From a bacterium (GTDB lineage: Bacteria > Myxococcota_A > Bradymonadia > Bradymonadales > Bradymonadaceae): DNA of 64,000 bases. The translations under genes and the position numbers were made by a program. Positions 9,815-18,935 of this stretch are shown piece after piece (the stretch's first letter is position 1; each line of letters opens with the position of its first letter). Under the pieces are notes generated by a model. It searched no databases, was not told the DNA's origin, and worked only from the letters and a program-made list of their open reading frames with translations. The DNA lies in contig JAUIBR010000037.1 in the NCBI GenBank assembly GCA_030427705.1, positions 1 through 64,000 of the forward strand, read 5' to 3'.

Positions 9815-12189
9815 TGAGGGGTCTCCCGGCGCTGGCGCAATTGCTCGGCGCGGTAAGATTCGAATCGATTGATCCAGTCGGAGTTTGCTTGATTGGCGCC
9901 AAGACCGATCCGGCCCAGCGTGCGCAGCAAGGCAACAAGGTCGAATAGGTATTGGTAGCGTGCGTCTTCGGCAGCTTGCTCACTGCGAAATGCAAGGCTT
10001 TGGGCATCAGTCAACACGATGACATTCGCGGTTCCACGCGTGTAGTTATCGGTCACAAGCTCAAGGTTCTTCTTCGCAGCCTCAAATGCTCTGCCCGTAA
10101 TCTCGATATTTGCTTGGGATACGCGAAGATCTGCTGATGCGAGCTCGATCGACTGACGAATGCGTGTTTCGATCGCTCGCCGCTGGTTTTCCAGGGCAAT
10201 AATCGATGCATTCGCCTGGTCCTCGTCTGCGACACGGGTGCCCTGCTCGAGAATCGGCAAGCGCAGGAACGCTTCGGCCGTCCAGTAGAAATCGAGAACC
10301 TCGATCCCGGGAATCGCGCTCTCCGTACCCGCGCCACCACGCGCGAACACGTAGTTCATGTCGGCGGCGATGCCCGCGGTGGGCAGGAACCATGCGCGTG
10401 TCGAGCGGTCTCGAATACGTTCTTGGGCTTGAACTTGTTTCCCAATCTCATCCAATTCTGGCGCATTCTGCATGGCCTCTTGGGTGAGGAAATCTACGAA
10501 TAGCGCCAAATCTTGCGGGTCATCGACGTAATCAGTCACACGGCCCGCGAGATCGCCAATCGTTGGGTCTTCATCAAGCTCCGCAAGCTGGAGGGTCTTG
10601 GACTCCCCGCCGATAATCTGACCCAACACTGACTTCGCCTGATCAACCTGTGCGGCTGCCTGTAAAACCGAAGATTGTGCGCCTGCAATCTGGGTTTGCC
10701 AGCGATATACATCCGATGGATTGGACACACCGATGGAAACTCGCAATTCCGCAAGCTCTAGATTGCTCTGTGTAACCGCGAGATTATCGCGTGCGACGCG
10801 TTCTCGAGTCTGTGCCCGCAGAACGTTCACGTAGGCCTGTGCGACGTTTTGATAAACATCCAACCGAGCGCCTTCGAGCTGAAACACTCGGCTTTCTTGC
10901 AGCGGCTCATTGATGCCAATGCCGGCCGACGCGTCTTCATTGTAGATAAGCTGCTCAAGTCGACCGCCGACAACGGCTTGGAACTCCGATACGCCAAAAT
11001 TCAGTTCAGCCGCTTTGTCGCGTGTCACCTGACCCGAGAGGTAAACGTCCAGACTGGGATAATACGCGGTCCACGCGCGATCGATGTCGTACGAAGCCGC
11101 CCGAACGACTTCCGTCTGAGCCATCAATTCAGGATTGGACTCGATAGCCATCTTGGTCGCTTTGGTCAGGGTCAACTGCCCCTCTGGGTCCACTGTTCCA
11201 CCGACCAGCTCCGCCTCCGAAAGCAGCGCAAACGTAGGGCTGAAGCCGATCTGGCGAGCTACCTCGACGTTAATGACGAGTCGCGGTGGCGCAGTTTGAA
11301 ACCCGATTGGCACGTTTTCCAAGCGCTCGCGATTCAACCCACCTAGCACGGCGAGCGCGACGCCACGGGCCATCTTCGTCATATCGGACTGAGGTGCGGC
11401 GCCCATCAACGCACCACGCTCCACATCGACCAGACCGCGATGTGCGAAGGTCGGCAGGCGGCGCTGATGCAAGCCCTTCAATAGCAACCCGAACTCTTCG
11501 TCCGAGAGTTGATCTAAGGCCCCGATGTAAATGGCATCAACCTCTGTCGGCACCGCATTGAGCATCGATTGGAAGTCATTGCCGCCTTGGATAGCGACCA
11601 GTTTGATTCCATCCTTCTCAAGCTGCTTTTGCAGCCCTTCAACAAGCTTTGGAGACGCCTTCGTGATTTCGGGCTGCGCAATGACGCCGAGGGTCTTGAA
11701 CTTCCAGTACTTTTGGAAGTCATCTACCCCGTCGACGAACCCATACGGCAACGTGAAGTAGGTGAAGTTCGGGACGCCTGACTTTCCACCTTTAACCTTG
11801 AAGCCCTGCAATTGCGGGTCGATCACGACCAGCGCGATGGTCGGCTTATCAAATTTGGTCGTGTTTGCGAGGACGGCAGAACCAAGCACGCCGGTCGCGA
11901 TAACGAACTGAATCTCGGTGTCGGCTTGGGCTTGGTCGACCGCTTTCTGTGCGCCTGCCGCGGTCCAATCCCCGTCGATAACCTTGAAGGATACATCGAA
12001 GTCACTCTTGGTGAGTTCAACGATTTCCGTACGGATCTGTGCTTCGAGCGCGGCGTTCGCCTTGGGGCCATCATGAACCAAGCCAACAACTCGTGCCGGC
12101 TTTGTCTGTGCCACAGCAGATACGCTGACCAGGAAAACGCAGATGGTAAATATGCAGAATAACGCTCTATTCATTGGCCCCACTCGCAA
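9811..12189 (-). CDS. TolC-like outer-membrane efflux protein with an N-terminal ABC-type binding-protein domain
   Basis: The C-terminal part (about residues 338-785) is a TolC-type outer-membrane factor with two similar halves: TLTKATKMAIESNPEL opens it, and LYxN-like and coiled helices follow. Residues 32-330 form a separate periplasmic domain resembling the ABC_sub_bind family of substrate-binding proteins: PARVVGLVHDG at the start, repeated alpha/beta units (FVIATGVLGSAVL, KTLGVIAQPE, VDAIYIGALD) and GFSPTFALLSEAELV at the end. A signal peptide ends AVAQ. The TTG at 12189 has GGAG 5 nt upstream; an ATG at 12174 is an alternative start. It is first in the efflux operon. At 792 residues it is far longer than ordinary TolC (about 450-500). 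Confidence 0.85.
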   Translation of the reverse strand: MRVGPMNRALFCIFTICVFLVSVSAVAQTKPARVVGLVHDGPKANAALEAQIRTEIVELTKSDFDVSFKVIDGDWTAAGAQKAVDQAQADTEIQFVIATGVLGSAVLANTTKFDKPTIALVVIDPQLQGFKVKGGKSGVPNFTYFTLPYGFVDGVDDFQKYWKFKTLGVIAQPEITKASPKLVEGLQKQLEKDGIKLVAIQGGNDFQSMLNAVPTEVDAIYIGALDQLSDEEFGLLLKGLHQRRLPTFAHRGLVDVERGALMGAAPQSDMTKMARGVALAVLGGLNRERLENVPIGFQTAPPRLVINVEVARQIGFSPTFALLSEAELVGGTVDPEGQLTLTKATKMAIESNPELMAQTEVVRAASYDIDRAWTAYYPSLDVYLSGQVTRDKAAELNFGVSEFQAVVGGRLEQLIYNEDASAGIGINEPLQESRVFQLEGARLDVYQNVAQAYVNVLRAQTRERVARDNLAVTQSNLELAELRVSIGVSNPSDVYRWQTQIAGAQSSVLQAAAQVDQAKSVLGQIIGGESKTLQLAELDEDPTIGDLAGRVTDYVDDPQDLALFVDFLTQEAMQNAPELDEIGKQVQAQERIRDRSTRAWFLPTAGIAADMNYVFARGGAGTESAIPGIEVLDFYWTAEAFLRLPILEQGTRVADEDQANASIIALENQRRAIETRIRQSIELASADLRVSQANIEITGRAFEAAKKNLELVTDNYTRGTANVIVLTDAQSLAFRSEQAAEDARYQYLFDLVALLRTLGRIGLGANQANSDWINRFESYRAEQLRQRRETPQ

Positions 12190-12343
12190 AAAAACTCCAA
12201 CCGCGTGGCTACCCCCGACCTGTCAGGCCGTCAACGAAAGAGTTGATAGGAAGTTGAGGATCTGATGCGTCATTGGTTGGCGCATCGCGAAGAATTGGAG
12301 TACCATCCGGCTTAAGAAATTTTCCGAACTTTAGAGACCAGAA

Positions 12344-14167
12344 ATGGTGAGACTTCTGCCTACCGCAGCCGCGGTCGTTTTGGCGTGCAGTTTCCTTTTG
12401 CCTACGGCATTCGCCGAGGACAACGGACGTGCGCAAATCGATGCGGCCCGTGAACTGTATGCATCTGGGGACTGGGAAACCGCCAAAGAAGCGTACGAAA
12501 CCGCCTACAAAGAAGCGCCGGAAGACAGCGTCTTGAAGGCTGAGGCGGCGCTTGAATGGTCCAGCGTGCTTTGGGAGCAAGGCTACTATAAAGACGCTGA
12601 AGTCCGCGTGAAAGACGCGCTGGCTCGGGCGAAGAAACTCAAACTTGACCACGCGATCGGGCGATTGATGCTCACGCAGGGTCATATCCAGGCAAGTTTG
12701 GGCAAATTAAGCTCCGCCGAAACAACGCTGCAAATTTGCGCAAAAATGGCACACGACCAGAAAGACGCGAATTTTGCCGCTCTGTGTCGAATCAATCTGC
12801 GCTTCGTAAAACAGCTACGTGGCCGGTCCGTCCCGTCGCAAGCCAAATATCAGAAGGACCTCGATACGCTAAAGAAATCGGGGCATGCGCTCCTGGTGGG
12901 AACGGCGCTGGCGAAAACCGCGGAATCCTACAGCAAGATGGGTGACAACGACGCGGCTCTCGACTTGCTATCAAGGGCGCAAGCGCAGTTCACCAAGGCC
13001 AATAGCGTGCCTGCCAAATCTCGCAATCGTCTGCGACGGGCGCAGGTTTATCAGGACATGGGACGCTGGAAGGACGCTCAGAAAGACCTGACGGGTCTGG
13101 TGCTTCGGTTCCAGAACATGCGCAATCGCCCGTCGCTTGTGACCGCGTACGCCCTAAACGCCCGACAAGCGGAGTTTGCCGGCAAGCACGCCGAGGCGCA
13201 GAATCTCTACGCAAAGTCGTTGAAAACCGCGAAATCGCTTGGTAGCCCGCAGCTTGTCGGTAACTCCTATCTAGCCCTGTGCGAGTACTACGTCCGCTTG
13301 GACCAGCCAAAGAAAGCGCTGCCGAATTGCCGGGAATCTGAGAAAACCTTTAAGAAAGCCGGGGTTCCGGACCTGGCATTGCGCGCCCAGATTGCGCTCG
13401 CACGAATGCAGCACATGCAAGGCGACCTCAAGGGTGCGCGCCAAGCCTACGTGAAGGTTGTGACCGACCTTGAAAAGCGCGCGAAGACAGCCTCGCAGAA
13501 ACGCAATCTGGGAATCCAACAGACCAATCTATGCCAGGTCGAGCTCGCACTGAAAACCTCAGGCGCGAAGAGCCGTTGCAAAGCTGCTCTGAAGACCGTG
13601 GAATCGCTGAAGCCACCTAAGAAAGATCTGGAAGGACAACGCTTGCTGGCATCCAACCACTATGCGGTTGGCGCCCTGGCCTACCAAGAGAACCGAGCTA
13701 AAGAAGCCAACAACCACCTGACCGCCGCGGCACTCACCTACGACCTGGTAGAGGACAAGCCGCGTGCTGCCGAGGCATACCTTCGCCTGGGGCGTCTACA
13801 GCTGCGAAAGAAAAAGGCCGAAATCGCGAACAAGAGCTTCGCCACCGCATTGGAGCGCGCAGGCAACGACCCGGTCACCTTGGAGACACGCGTCCAACTG
13901 CGGATTCAATATGCGCAGGGCCTTATGGACGTTGAGGATTGGGCGAACGCGAAGAAACAACTGGAGTCTTTGGAGCAGGAAGCAACGGCTCGAAAGGACT
14001 TTTATTCTCGAGCCTGGGGCAAGTCGGCACTCGCACGAGTCGAGTTGAAACTGGGCAACAAGGACGGCGCGATATCAGCACTGGAAGCGGGCATTGGCCT
14101 GGCAAAGAAGGCCAAGGACAAAGAGCTCGAGCAAAACATGAAATCAAACCTGAAGAAACTTAAGTAA
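12344..14167 (+). CDS. exported tetratricopeptide-repeat (TPR) protein
   Basis: A 607-residue protein with a signal peptide (ending PTAFAED) followed almost wholly by helical TPR-like repeats rich in Ala, Lys and Leu, for example AARELYASGDWETAKEAYET, NDAALDLLSRAQAQF and AYLRLGRLQLRKKKAE. TPR arrays are protein-protein interaction scaffolds; here it probably acts in the periplasm. No catalytic domain is visible. It is divergent from the RND efflux operon, with a 154-nt gap. The following gap holds an unusual tandem repeat array. Confidence 0.75.
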   Translation: MVRLLPTAAAVVLACSFLLPTAFAEDNGRAQIDAARELYASGDWETAKEAYETAYKEAPEDSVLKAEAALEWSSVLWEQGYYKDAEVRVKDALARAKKLKLDHAIGRLMLTQGHIQASLGKLSSAETTLQICAKMAHDQKDANFAALCRINLRFVKQLRGRSVPSQAKYQKDLDTLKKSGHALLVGTALAKTAESYSKMGDNDAALDLLSRAQAQFTKANSVPAKSRNRLRRAQVYQDMGRWKDAQKDLTGLVLRFQNMRNRPSLVTAYALNARQAEFAGKHAEAQNLYAKSLKTAKSLGSPQLVGNSYLALCEYYVRLDQPKKALPNCRESEKTFKKAGVPDLALRAQIALARMQHMQGDLKGARQAYVKVVTDLEKRAKTASQKRNLGIQQTNLCQVELALKTSGAKSRCKAALKTVESLKPPKKDLEGQRLLASNHYAVGALAYQENRAKEANNHLTAAALTYDLVEDKPRAAEAYLRLGRLQLRKKKAEIANKSFATALERAGNDPVTLETRVQLRIQYAQGLMDVEDWANAKKQLESLEQEATARKDFYSRAWGKSALARVELKLGNKDGAISALEAGIGLAKKAKDKELEQNMKSNLKKLK

Positions 14168-14518
14168 CCGAGGTGACTTAGCCGCGAGATTGACAAGTTT
14201 CCTACATTATCCTACATTGTAGGCAACACATTCGACACACGTTTAGACATAGCTGCCAAGAAGGCAGCGTTTGATGTTTCGAGGGTTGAGGGAGAATTCG
14301 CCAAAGCCCCTTTATCTGCACCCCCGTTGTGGAGCGAACAGGCTCCGGGGTGGCTAGTCAAAGGATCAAGGCGACCGGCATCAGCCGACTGCCTCACGTC
14401 AACTTTTTTTGGCCTACTTGACGCCAGACTTTGTGCGACCTGGTGTCCAACCAAAAGAAAATCCCACCCAAGACGACTTCTCCTTCGACTCTCGTAACAT
14501 CAGATCGCTCGTTTCACT
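14168..14518. other. intergenic stretch without a supportable gene
   Basis: About 350 nt between the TPR gene and a tandem repeat array. It contains CCTACATTGTAGG, a short palindrome at 14211-14223, but no T-run, Shine-Dalgarno or convincing reading frame. An 80-codon frame on the minus strand (14212-14454) has no recognisable features and is not annotated. Confidence 0.5.
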
Positions 14519-14730
14519 CGCTGGTGTCGCGGCTTCGCCGCTGGCGTCGCGGCTTCGCCGCTGGCGTCGCTTCGCTGGGTCGCTCGCCTTACGGCTTCGC
14601 TGGGGGCGCTTCGCTGGGTCGCTCGCCTTACGGCTTCGCTGGGGGCGCTTCGCTGGGTCGCTCGCCTTACGGCTTCGCTGGGTCGCTCGCCTTACGGCTT
14701 CGCTGGGGTCGCTCGCCTTACGGCTTCGCT
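14519..14730. repeat. GC-rich tandem repeat array (20-bp and 25/39-bp units)
   Basis: Two and a half copies of a 20-bp unit (CGCTGGYGTCGCGGCTTCGC) at 14519-14575 run into five copies of a 25/26-bp unit that begins TGGGTCGCTCGCC and ends TTACGGCTTCGC. The first two copies are each followed by a 14-bp spacer (TGGGGGCGCTTCGC), making a 39-bp higher-order period (14576-14614 and 14615-14653); the last three are contiguous to about 14729. The array is open in more than one frame only because it is repetitive. Similar words (TCGCTTCGCTGGCGTC) recur at about 31935-31955, so this is probably a dispersed intergenic repeat. Confidence 0.85.
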
Positions 14731-14737
14731 GGTTTCC

Positions 14738-14775
14738 TTTCTTAGGTCCTTAGAAACCTTAGGGCCTTAGGAACC
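14738..14775 (-). repeat. TTCCTAAGG-family intergenic repeat overlapping the sanA stop
   Basis: Read on the minus strand, the sequence is GGTTCCTAAGGCCCTAAGG followed by TTTCTAAGGACCTAAG. It covers the last codons and the stop of sanA (14759) and extends beyond. The same words fill the gaps at 33.78-35.13 kb. The direction TTCCTAAGG to AAGGACCTAAG runs the same way as the gene it follows. Confidence 0.7.
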
Positions 14776-15439
14776 CATCGTGTGTTTGGGACGACGGACC
14801 ATCGAGATCGATTTTAGGACCCAAGAACTTGGGGCCTCTACCTACCAACACATCTGCTACAGCCACCGTTCTCGCTGCAACTTCGCGCAGCTGGTTCTGT
14901 CTTCGATATGGGTCCGGGCTCGCGTCTGCGGTTAGGACTTGCGCGCTGATACCGTGCATAGACGCAAGAAATGCCGCTCGGTAAGCATGAAAACGGTGGG
15001 TGCAGATGACCAGTTCATCGGCACCAAAAACTTCCTGAGCGCGAACCACGGAGTCCAACGTCCGAAACCCCGCATGATCCATGAAGATGTCCTGTGAAGA
15101 CACGCCTCGCTCAATCAGCCAGCGTCGCATCACGTTGACCTCGTCGTAGTCTTCCTCTCCATGGTCGCCTGACACGATGATCTTCTGAACGGTCCCCGAT
15201 TTGTACAGGTCGCGTGCGATGGAGAGTCGCTCTCGTAGCGGTGTTGCTGGCCTACCGCTCTTATAGACCCGGGCGCCCAAGACCAATGCAACGCGAGTCG
15301 GTTCAACGTCCTGTGGCTTGGTTTTCACGGCATCGCGCGTGGAATACACGACATAAGCGTTCGAGCATGCCGTCAGAACCAAAGCGAGTAACGCTAGACT
15401 TAGAACCCCTGCGACCGCGATGAAGACTCGTCGTTTCAT
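14759..15439 (-). CDS. sanA: SanA-like DUF218 protein (cell-envelope barrier function)
   Basis: Matches Escherichia coli SanA in layout: N-terminal transmembrane anchor, then a DUF218 domain with VALVLGARVYKSGRPATPL, VSGDHGEEDYDEV, the highly diagnostic AGFRTLDSVVRAQEVF, ICTHRFHAYRA and a C-terminal RGPKFLGP. SanA affects envelope permeability and vancomycin sensitivity at high temperature in enterobacteria; the biochemical activity is not established. ATG 15439 gives MKRRVF before the anchor; a GTG 9 nt upstream is an alternative. Neither has a strong Shine-Dalgarno. The C-terminal Phe-Leu-Arg-Pro and stop are encoded by the TTCCTAAGG repeat. Confidence 0.88.
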   Translation of the reverse strand: MKRRVFIAVAGVLSLALLALVLTACSNAYVVYSTRDAVKTKPQDVEPTRVALVLGARVYKSGRPATPLRERLSIARDLYKSGTVQKIIVSGDHGEEDYDEVNVMRRWLIERGVSSQDIFMDHAGFRTLDSVVRAQEVFGADELVICTHRFHAYRAAFLASMHGISAQVLTADASPDPYRRQNQLREVAARTVAVADVLVGRGPKFLGPKIDLDGPSSQTHDGFLRP

Positions 15440-15524
15440 GAAATTCACAACTTGCTGCGCAACGCCGGAAATTCCAAACCTATTGTGGTAACGTGCCCGT
15501 GTGGATCGAGTTTCTGGAGTTTCT

Positions 15525-16760
15525 GTGCGCTACTTACTGCCATTGTTGATTCTATTGGCCTTGCCGACGCAAGTCTTCGCCCATGCCGAGCCACCGCTTG
15601 CACAAAATGTGTTCACGTTTGGTGATACCTGGATCTTGAAGGCCAACTTCGGGGTCGTTTCTAGCGACTACGAAGGCTTTGTCTGCGAGGAGTCGTTCCT
15701 GGGTGGCGACCGTTACATCATGGCCGCCGTAGGTCCTGATAAGTACGTCACGTTTGGCGAAACCGCGATCCATTCTACGACCGACGGCTGCGAGTTTGAG
15801 CTTGTAAAACAGCTTACACAGACCCCCGCCGACGCCTATGCAGACCCGACGAGTGAAACGGTCGCCTACCTCGACAACAGTGACGATGCCCGCGGTGTCT
15901 GGGTCAGCACGGATGCGGGCAGCTCGTTCAGCCGCCTGGACTTTCTGAACACAGAAGAACTTCAACTGACTGGGGTGAGGTTTTCAAGCCCAACCACCCT
16001 CATCTTGAGCGCCTATGAGCGCTCGCCGGATGCCATGGGTGCCGGTCAACTGCTGGAGGTTGACCTCGAGTCCGAAACAACCACCAATTTGATCGACGGG
16101 TCTGGAATTCGATACCCATATATTCTGGACGCAACCGCCGGTGGCGTGGTCTGGCTGGGACGTCGAGACGCTCAGGCTGTTTTCATCGGTGACTACACAA
16201 ATCCAGCCAAGGCTGAAATCGGGGAGCTCGTCAGTTGGCCATCAGGTGCGGTCATCAGTGATGACGGACAGACCGTTTGGGTATCGGGGTTGGACGAAGG
16301 AACCGGTGTCCGGCGGGGTGATTTCGAAGGACAAGACATCACGTGGACCCAGCTTGCGGTCGACGTCACGGCGAGCTGCCTGGCAAAATGGAATGGCGAC
16401 ATCCTCATGTGCAGCGCACGACTGCTAGAAGACGCTGACCTCTATCGCATCGACGGCGAGACGCTCGAACCCATCACAAATTTCGAGGTCATCGATGGTC
16501 CACGAGCATGCCCAGCCGGCACGGACGTCGCGACCGTTTGCCCAATTGTTTGGGGCGAGTTCGCTCAGTACATCGGCAAAGACCCAGGCGAATTCGATAT
16601 GGGAACCAACCCGCAACTCGATATGGGTACCTCGCCAGACATGGCAACGGGTAGCGACGAACCGAAGGACGACGGCTGTGCAACAGCTCAAGGCCATGCT
16701 CCCGTCCCTGCGGCAATTCTACTTCTGTTTGGTTTCTTCGCCGTACGGCGACGACACTAG
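15525..16760 (+). CDS. exported beta-propeller-like protein with MYXO-CTERM-type tail
   Basis: Function not recognised. The 411-residue protein has a signal peptide (to TQVFA), a strand-rich body with BNR/WD-like pieces such as VWVSTDAGSSFSRLDF, and a linker of Asp-Met-Gly repeats (FDMGTNPQLDMGTSPDM). It ends GCATAQGH, a hydrophobic stretch (PVPAAILLLFGFFAV) and RRRH, which is the layout of MYXO-CTERM sorting signals. I prefer the GTG at 15525, with GGAG 6 nt upstream, over the GTG at 15501. It overlaps the end of the convergent lactonase-like gene by 4 nt. Confidence 0.75.
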   Translation: MRYLLPLLILLALPTQVFAHAEPPLAQNVFTFGDTWILKANFGVVSSDYEGFVCEESFLGGDRYIMAAVGPDKYVTFGETAIHSTTDGCEFELVKQLTQTPADAYADPTSETVAYLDNSDDARGVWVSTDAGSSFSRLDFLNTEELQLTGVRFSSPTTLILSAYERSPDAMGAGQLLEVDLESETTTNLIDGSGIRYPYILDATAGGVVWLGRRDAQAVFIGDYTNPAKAEIGELVSWPSGAVISDDGQTVWVSGLDEGTGVRRGDFEGQDITWTQLAVDVTASCLAKWNGDILMCSARLLEDADLYRIDGETLEPITNFEVIDGPRACPAGTDVATVCPIVWGEFAQYIGKDPGEFDMGTNPQLDMGTSPDMATGSDEPKDDGCATAQGHAPVPAAILLLFGFFAVRRRH

Positions 16761-17587
16761 GCGACCTGATACGGCCCAGCAGCACAGATATCACCGAGCG
16801 CGAAGTCATGGGATGTGATGATTTGAACATCCGGATTCGACAGGTGGTATTGCTTCAACTCCACCAGGGTCGCACGGGTTTGCGGCAACGAATATGCGGC
16901 TGTGCGTGGGAACACGCCAAGCTGTTCTCCACGTGTTACATGCCCAATTGAAAACGCGGCATCGCCAAGGAAGAAGATCTTCTGGTCACCGACGTCCAAC
17001 CGATATCCCACCAGTCCAACGGAGTGCCCGGGGAGTGGAATCGCATAGATGGTCCCATCGCCAAAGACATCGTGGCCTTCTGACTCGTTGAGCTTGTGGT
17101 CTTCAACATCAAGATCTTCGACGTGTGGACGCAGCGCCCGAAAGTCGCCGACGGCATAACCGGCCTTCACCGCATCAATCGCGGGAAGACCGAGGGCATA
17201 ATCGAGTTCTTGGTGATTGATGTGGAAGTTGGCGTGGGCGAGGGATTTCATACCGCCGGTATGGTCCCAGTGCAGGTGGGTCATCAGGATGTCGTTGACA
17301 TCGGAAGCTCGGAATCCCAGCTGTTCGATCCGTGGAATAACCGCCCATTCTGGTTGAAACGTAAGGCCGAACGCGCGCATGAGTGTTGCCACTGCTTCGC
17401 CAGCGTTCGCAGGCCCTTCATGCCCAAAAGGTGCATCGATCAGTACAGGACCTAACTCGGAATGGACGGCTAGCGCCGCCATGAATGGAAGCGTGACAAT
17501 CTCCATTCCGCCGCCCTTCACGATGATCCCACGTGGGACTCTCATGTAGCCGCAATGAAAGAGCCAGAACTGTTCGATGGTCGCCAT
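16757..17587 (-). CDS. metallo-beta-lactamase-fold hydrolase, N-acyl homoserine lactonase-like
   Basis: The 276-residue protein carries the metal motif HLHWDH (THLHWDHTGG), a later His in PLPGHSVGLVGY, the Asp of FFLGDAAF, and a C-terminal His (TSHDFALG). The order and spacing match the AiiA-like branch, whose members open lactone rings such as acyl-homoserine lactones, but the substrate cannot be fixed from sequence. No signal peptide is seen, so it should be cytoplasmic. The ATG at 17587 follows a short gap to the next gene's promoter. The end overlaps the convergent MYXO-CTERM gene by 4 nt. Confidence 0.85.
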   Translation of the reverse strand: MATIEQFWLFHCGYMRVPRGIIVKGGGMEIVTLPFMAALAVHSELGPVLIDAPFGHEGPANAGEAVATLMRAFGLTFQPEWAVIPRIEQLGFRASDVNDILMTHLHWDHTGGMKSLAHANFHINHQELDYALGLPAIDAVKAGYAVGDFRALRPHVEDLDVEDHKLNESEGHDVFGDGTIYAIPLPGHSVGLVGYRLDVGDQKIFFLGDAAFSIGHVTRGEQLGVFPRTAAYSLPQTRATLVELKQYHLSNPDVQIITSHDFALGDICAAGPYQVA

Positions 17588-17680
17588 AATCTTACCGCGC
17601 TAACGGGTGGGCTTTGGTAATTCAAAGATGCCTAAAAGGCAATCTGGACTCGGAATTCGGCGTATGCGTATTCACAGAAA

Positions 17681-17709
17681 TTGAAGCGCACCCCGTTTGG
17701 CCTTATCAT
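17681..17709 (+). promoter_or_regulatory. sigma70-type promoter of the Asn-repeat lipoprotein gene
   Basis: TTGAAG (17681-17686), a 17-nt spacer and TATCAT (17704-17709) match the housekeeping consensus well. Transcription would begin near 17716, about 23 nt before the ATG, leaving room for the Shine-Dalgarno TTGGAGAG. Confidence 0.6.
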
Positions 17710-17738
17710 GGCGGCAGCTAACTGAGTTGGAGAGTTAA

Positions 17739-18935
17739 ATGCGTGGATTCAGAATTGTAGTATTGGCGTTGTGTCTCGCGAGTTTAGTGGCATGTGGTGA
17801 TGACAACACAGGCCCAAATCCTGTGATCAACAACTCCAACAACGTGAATAACGTCAACAACTCCAACAACGTTAACAACTCCAACAACGTCAACAATTCG
17901 AACAACGTCAACAACGTCAACAATTCGAATAACGTTAACAACACCAACAACATGGACATGGACATGGGCTCCGATATGGAGGACATGGGCATGGATATGG
18001 ACCAAATGTGTCCAGATACGCCATGTGAAGCGAACCAGATTTGCGTGGATGGAGCGTGTCTGGCCGCAGACTCGTGCCAATCGGCATTTGATTTCGGAAC
18101 GCTCGCCTCAGGCTCCACGGTCATGCGGTCTGGCTCTTTTGTGACAGAAGGGACAGACACGATTGAGACCACGTGTTCTGGCGCCAGTGCATCTCGTGAG
18201 CGCGTGTTCCGCTTCGAACTTACCGAACAATCTCGAATCGACTACCAGGCGGATTGGACGGGCCAGTTTGACGGAGCGCTCGAATTCCGGACCGATTGCA
18301 TGAACGCTGTTGGCATTGAGCGGTGCACCGATAATGAGATCGGTCAAATCACCCTCGACCCCGGCGTCTACTACTTGATCGCAGAAGTCCGATTCGGAAA
18401 CCCTGGCGCCTTCGACGTCCAGCTAACCGCAACAGCGACGAGCTGCCAGGTTGGCACCCGCACGTGTCAGGGTGACTCGGTCGCAGAGTGCATCAATGGC
18501 ACGATGACCAACGTCTACGATTGCCCAGCAGGTTGCACGAACGGAGTTTGTGATGGCGATTCTTGTGCGGCACCTGTGACGGTCAGCGGCGGTGGCATGA
18601 CCTATATGGGCAGCGGCTTTGCGCCGTTCAACCAGCTTAACTATCAGGCCAACGCAGCTTGCGGTTCGGTGTCGACTCCGGGATACGATCTTGTCTTCTA
18701 TCTTCCGAACCTCACCACGGGTCAGGTCATCACGGTGGATGCCCTCACGGGGGACACCAACTCCAACGCAATCTTCGTCCAATCCGCATGTGGCGACGCC
18801 GAAGCGTGCTTGGCTTCGTTCGATTCCACCGAAGACGTCGACTACGTGGTTACCGCCGATGGCAGCTACTACGTGATCATCGACAAGATCCTGCAATCCA
18901 CTGCCGACTTCAATTACTCGGTGACGGTCCAGTAG
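17739..18935 (+). CDS. lipoprotein with Asn-rich repeat linker and PPC-like domains
   Basis: The 398-residue protein has a lipobox LVAC at residues 16-19 and then GDDNTGPNP, so it should be an outer-surface or periplasmic lipoprotein. Residues about 28-70 are repeats of NNSNNVNN, followed by an Asp-Met-Gly tract (MDMDMGSDMEDMGMDMD). Two strand-rich domains follow, beginning DSCQSAFDFGTLASGST and DSCAAPVTVSGGGMTYMG, which resemble bacterial pre-peptidase C-terminal (PPC) domains, with a Cys-rich connector (CQVGTRTCQGDSVAECING) between them. The Asn and Asp-Met tracts probably form a flexible spacer from the membrane. The ATG has TTGGAGAG just upstream. Confidence 0.8.
   Translation: MRGFRIVVLALCLASLVACGDDNTGPNPVINNSNNVNNVNNSNNVNNSNNVNNSNNVNNVNNSNNVNNTNNMDMDMGSDMEDMGMDMDQMCPDTPCEANQICVDGACLAADSCQSAFDFGTLASGSTVMRSGSFVTEGTDTIETTCSGASASRERVFRFELTEQSRIDYQADWTGQFDGALEFRTDCMNAVGIERCTDNEIGQITLDPGVYYLIAEVRFGNPGAFDVQLTATATSCQVGTRTCQGDSVAECINGTMTNVYDCPAGCTNGVCDGDSCAAPVTVSGGGMTYMGSGFAPFNQLNYQANAACGSVSTPGYDLVFYLPNLTTGQVITVDALTGDTNSNAIFVQSACGDAEACLASFDSTEDVDYVVTADGSYYVIIDKILQSTADFNYSVTVQ
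17822..17953 (+). repeat. in-frame AAC-rich coding repeat (NNSNNVNN)
   Basis: Imperfect 9-24 bp units built from AACAACGTCAAC and AACTCC/TCG codons encode Asn-Asn-Ser/Val runs inside the lipoprotein gene. All variation is in whole codons, and synonymous changes between copies indicate selection on the protein. Confidence 0.85.

Noticed and set aside
14519-14730. Possible CRISPR array
   Set aside because: The repeats are contiguous or separated by an identical 14-bp piece; there are no unique spacers, and no cas gene is present.
14409-14753. Two overlapping plus-strand frames covering the tandem array
   Set aside because: They are open because the array is repetitive and stop-poor; the translations are simple Leu-Arg-Trp repeats, and there is no Shine-Dalgarno.
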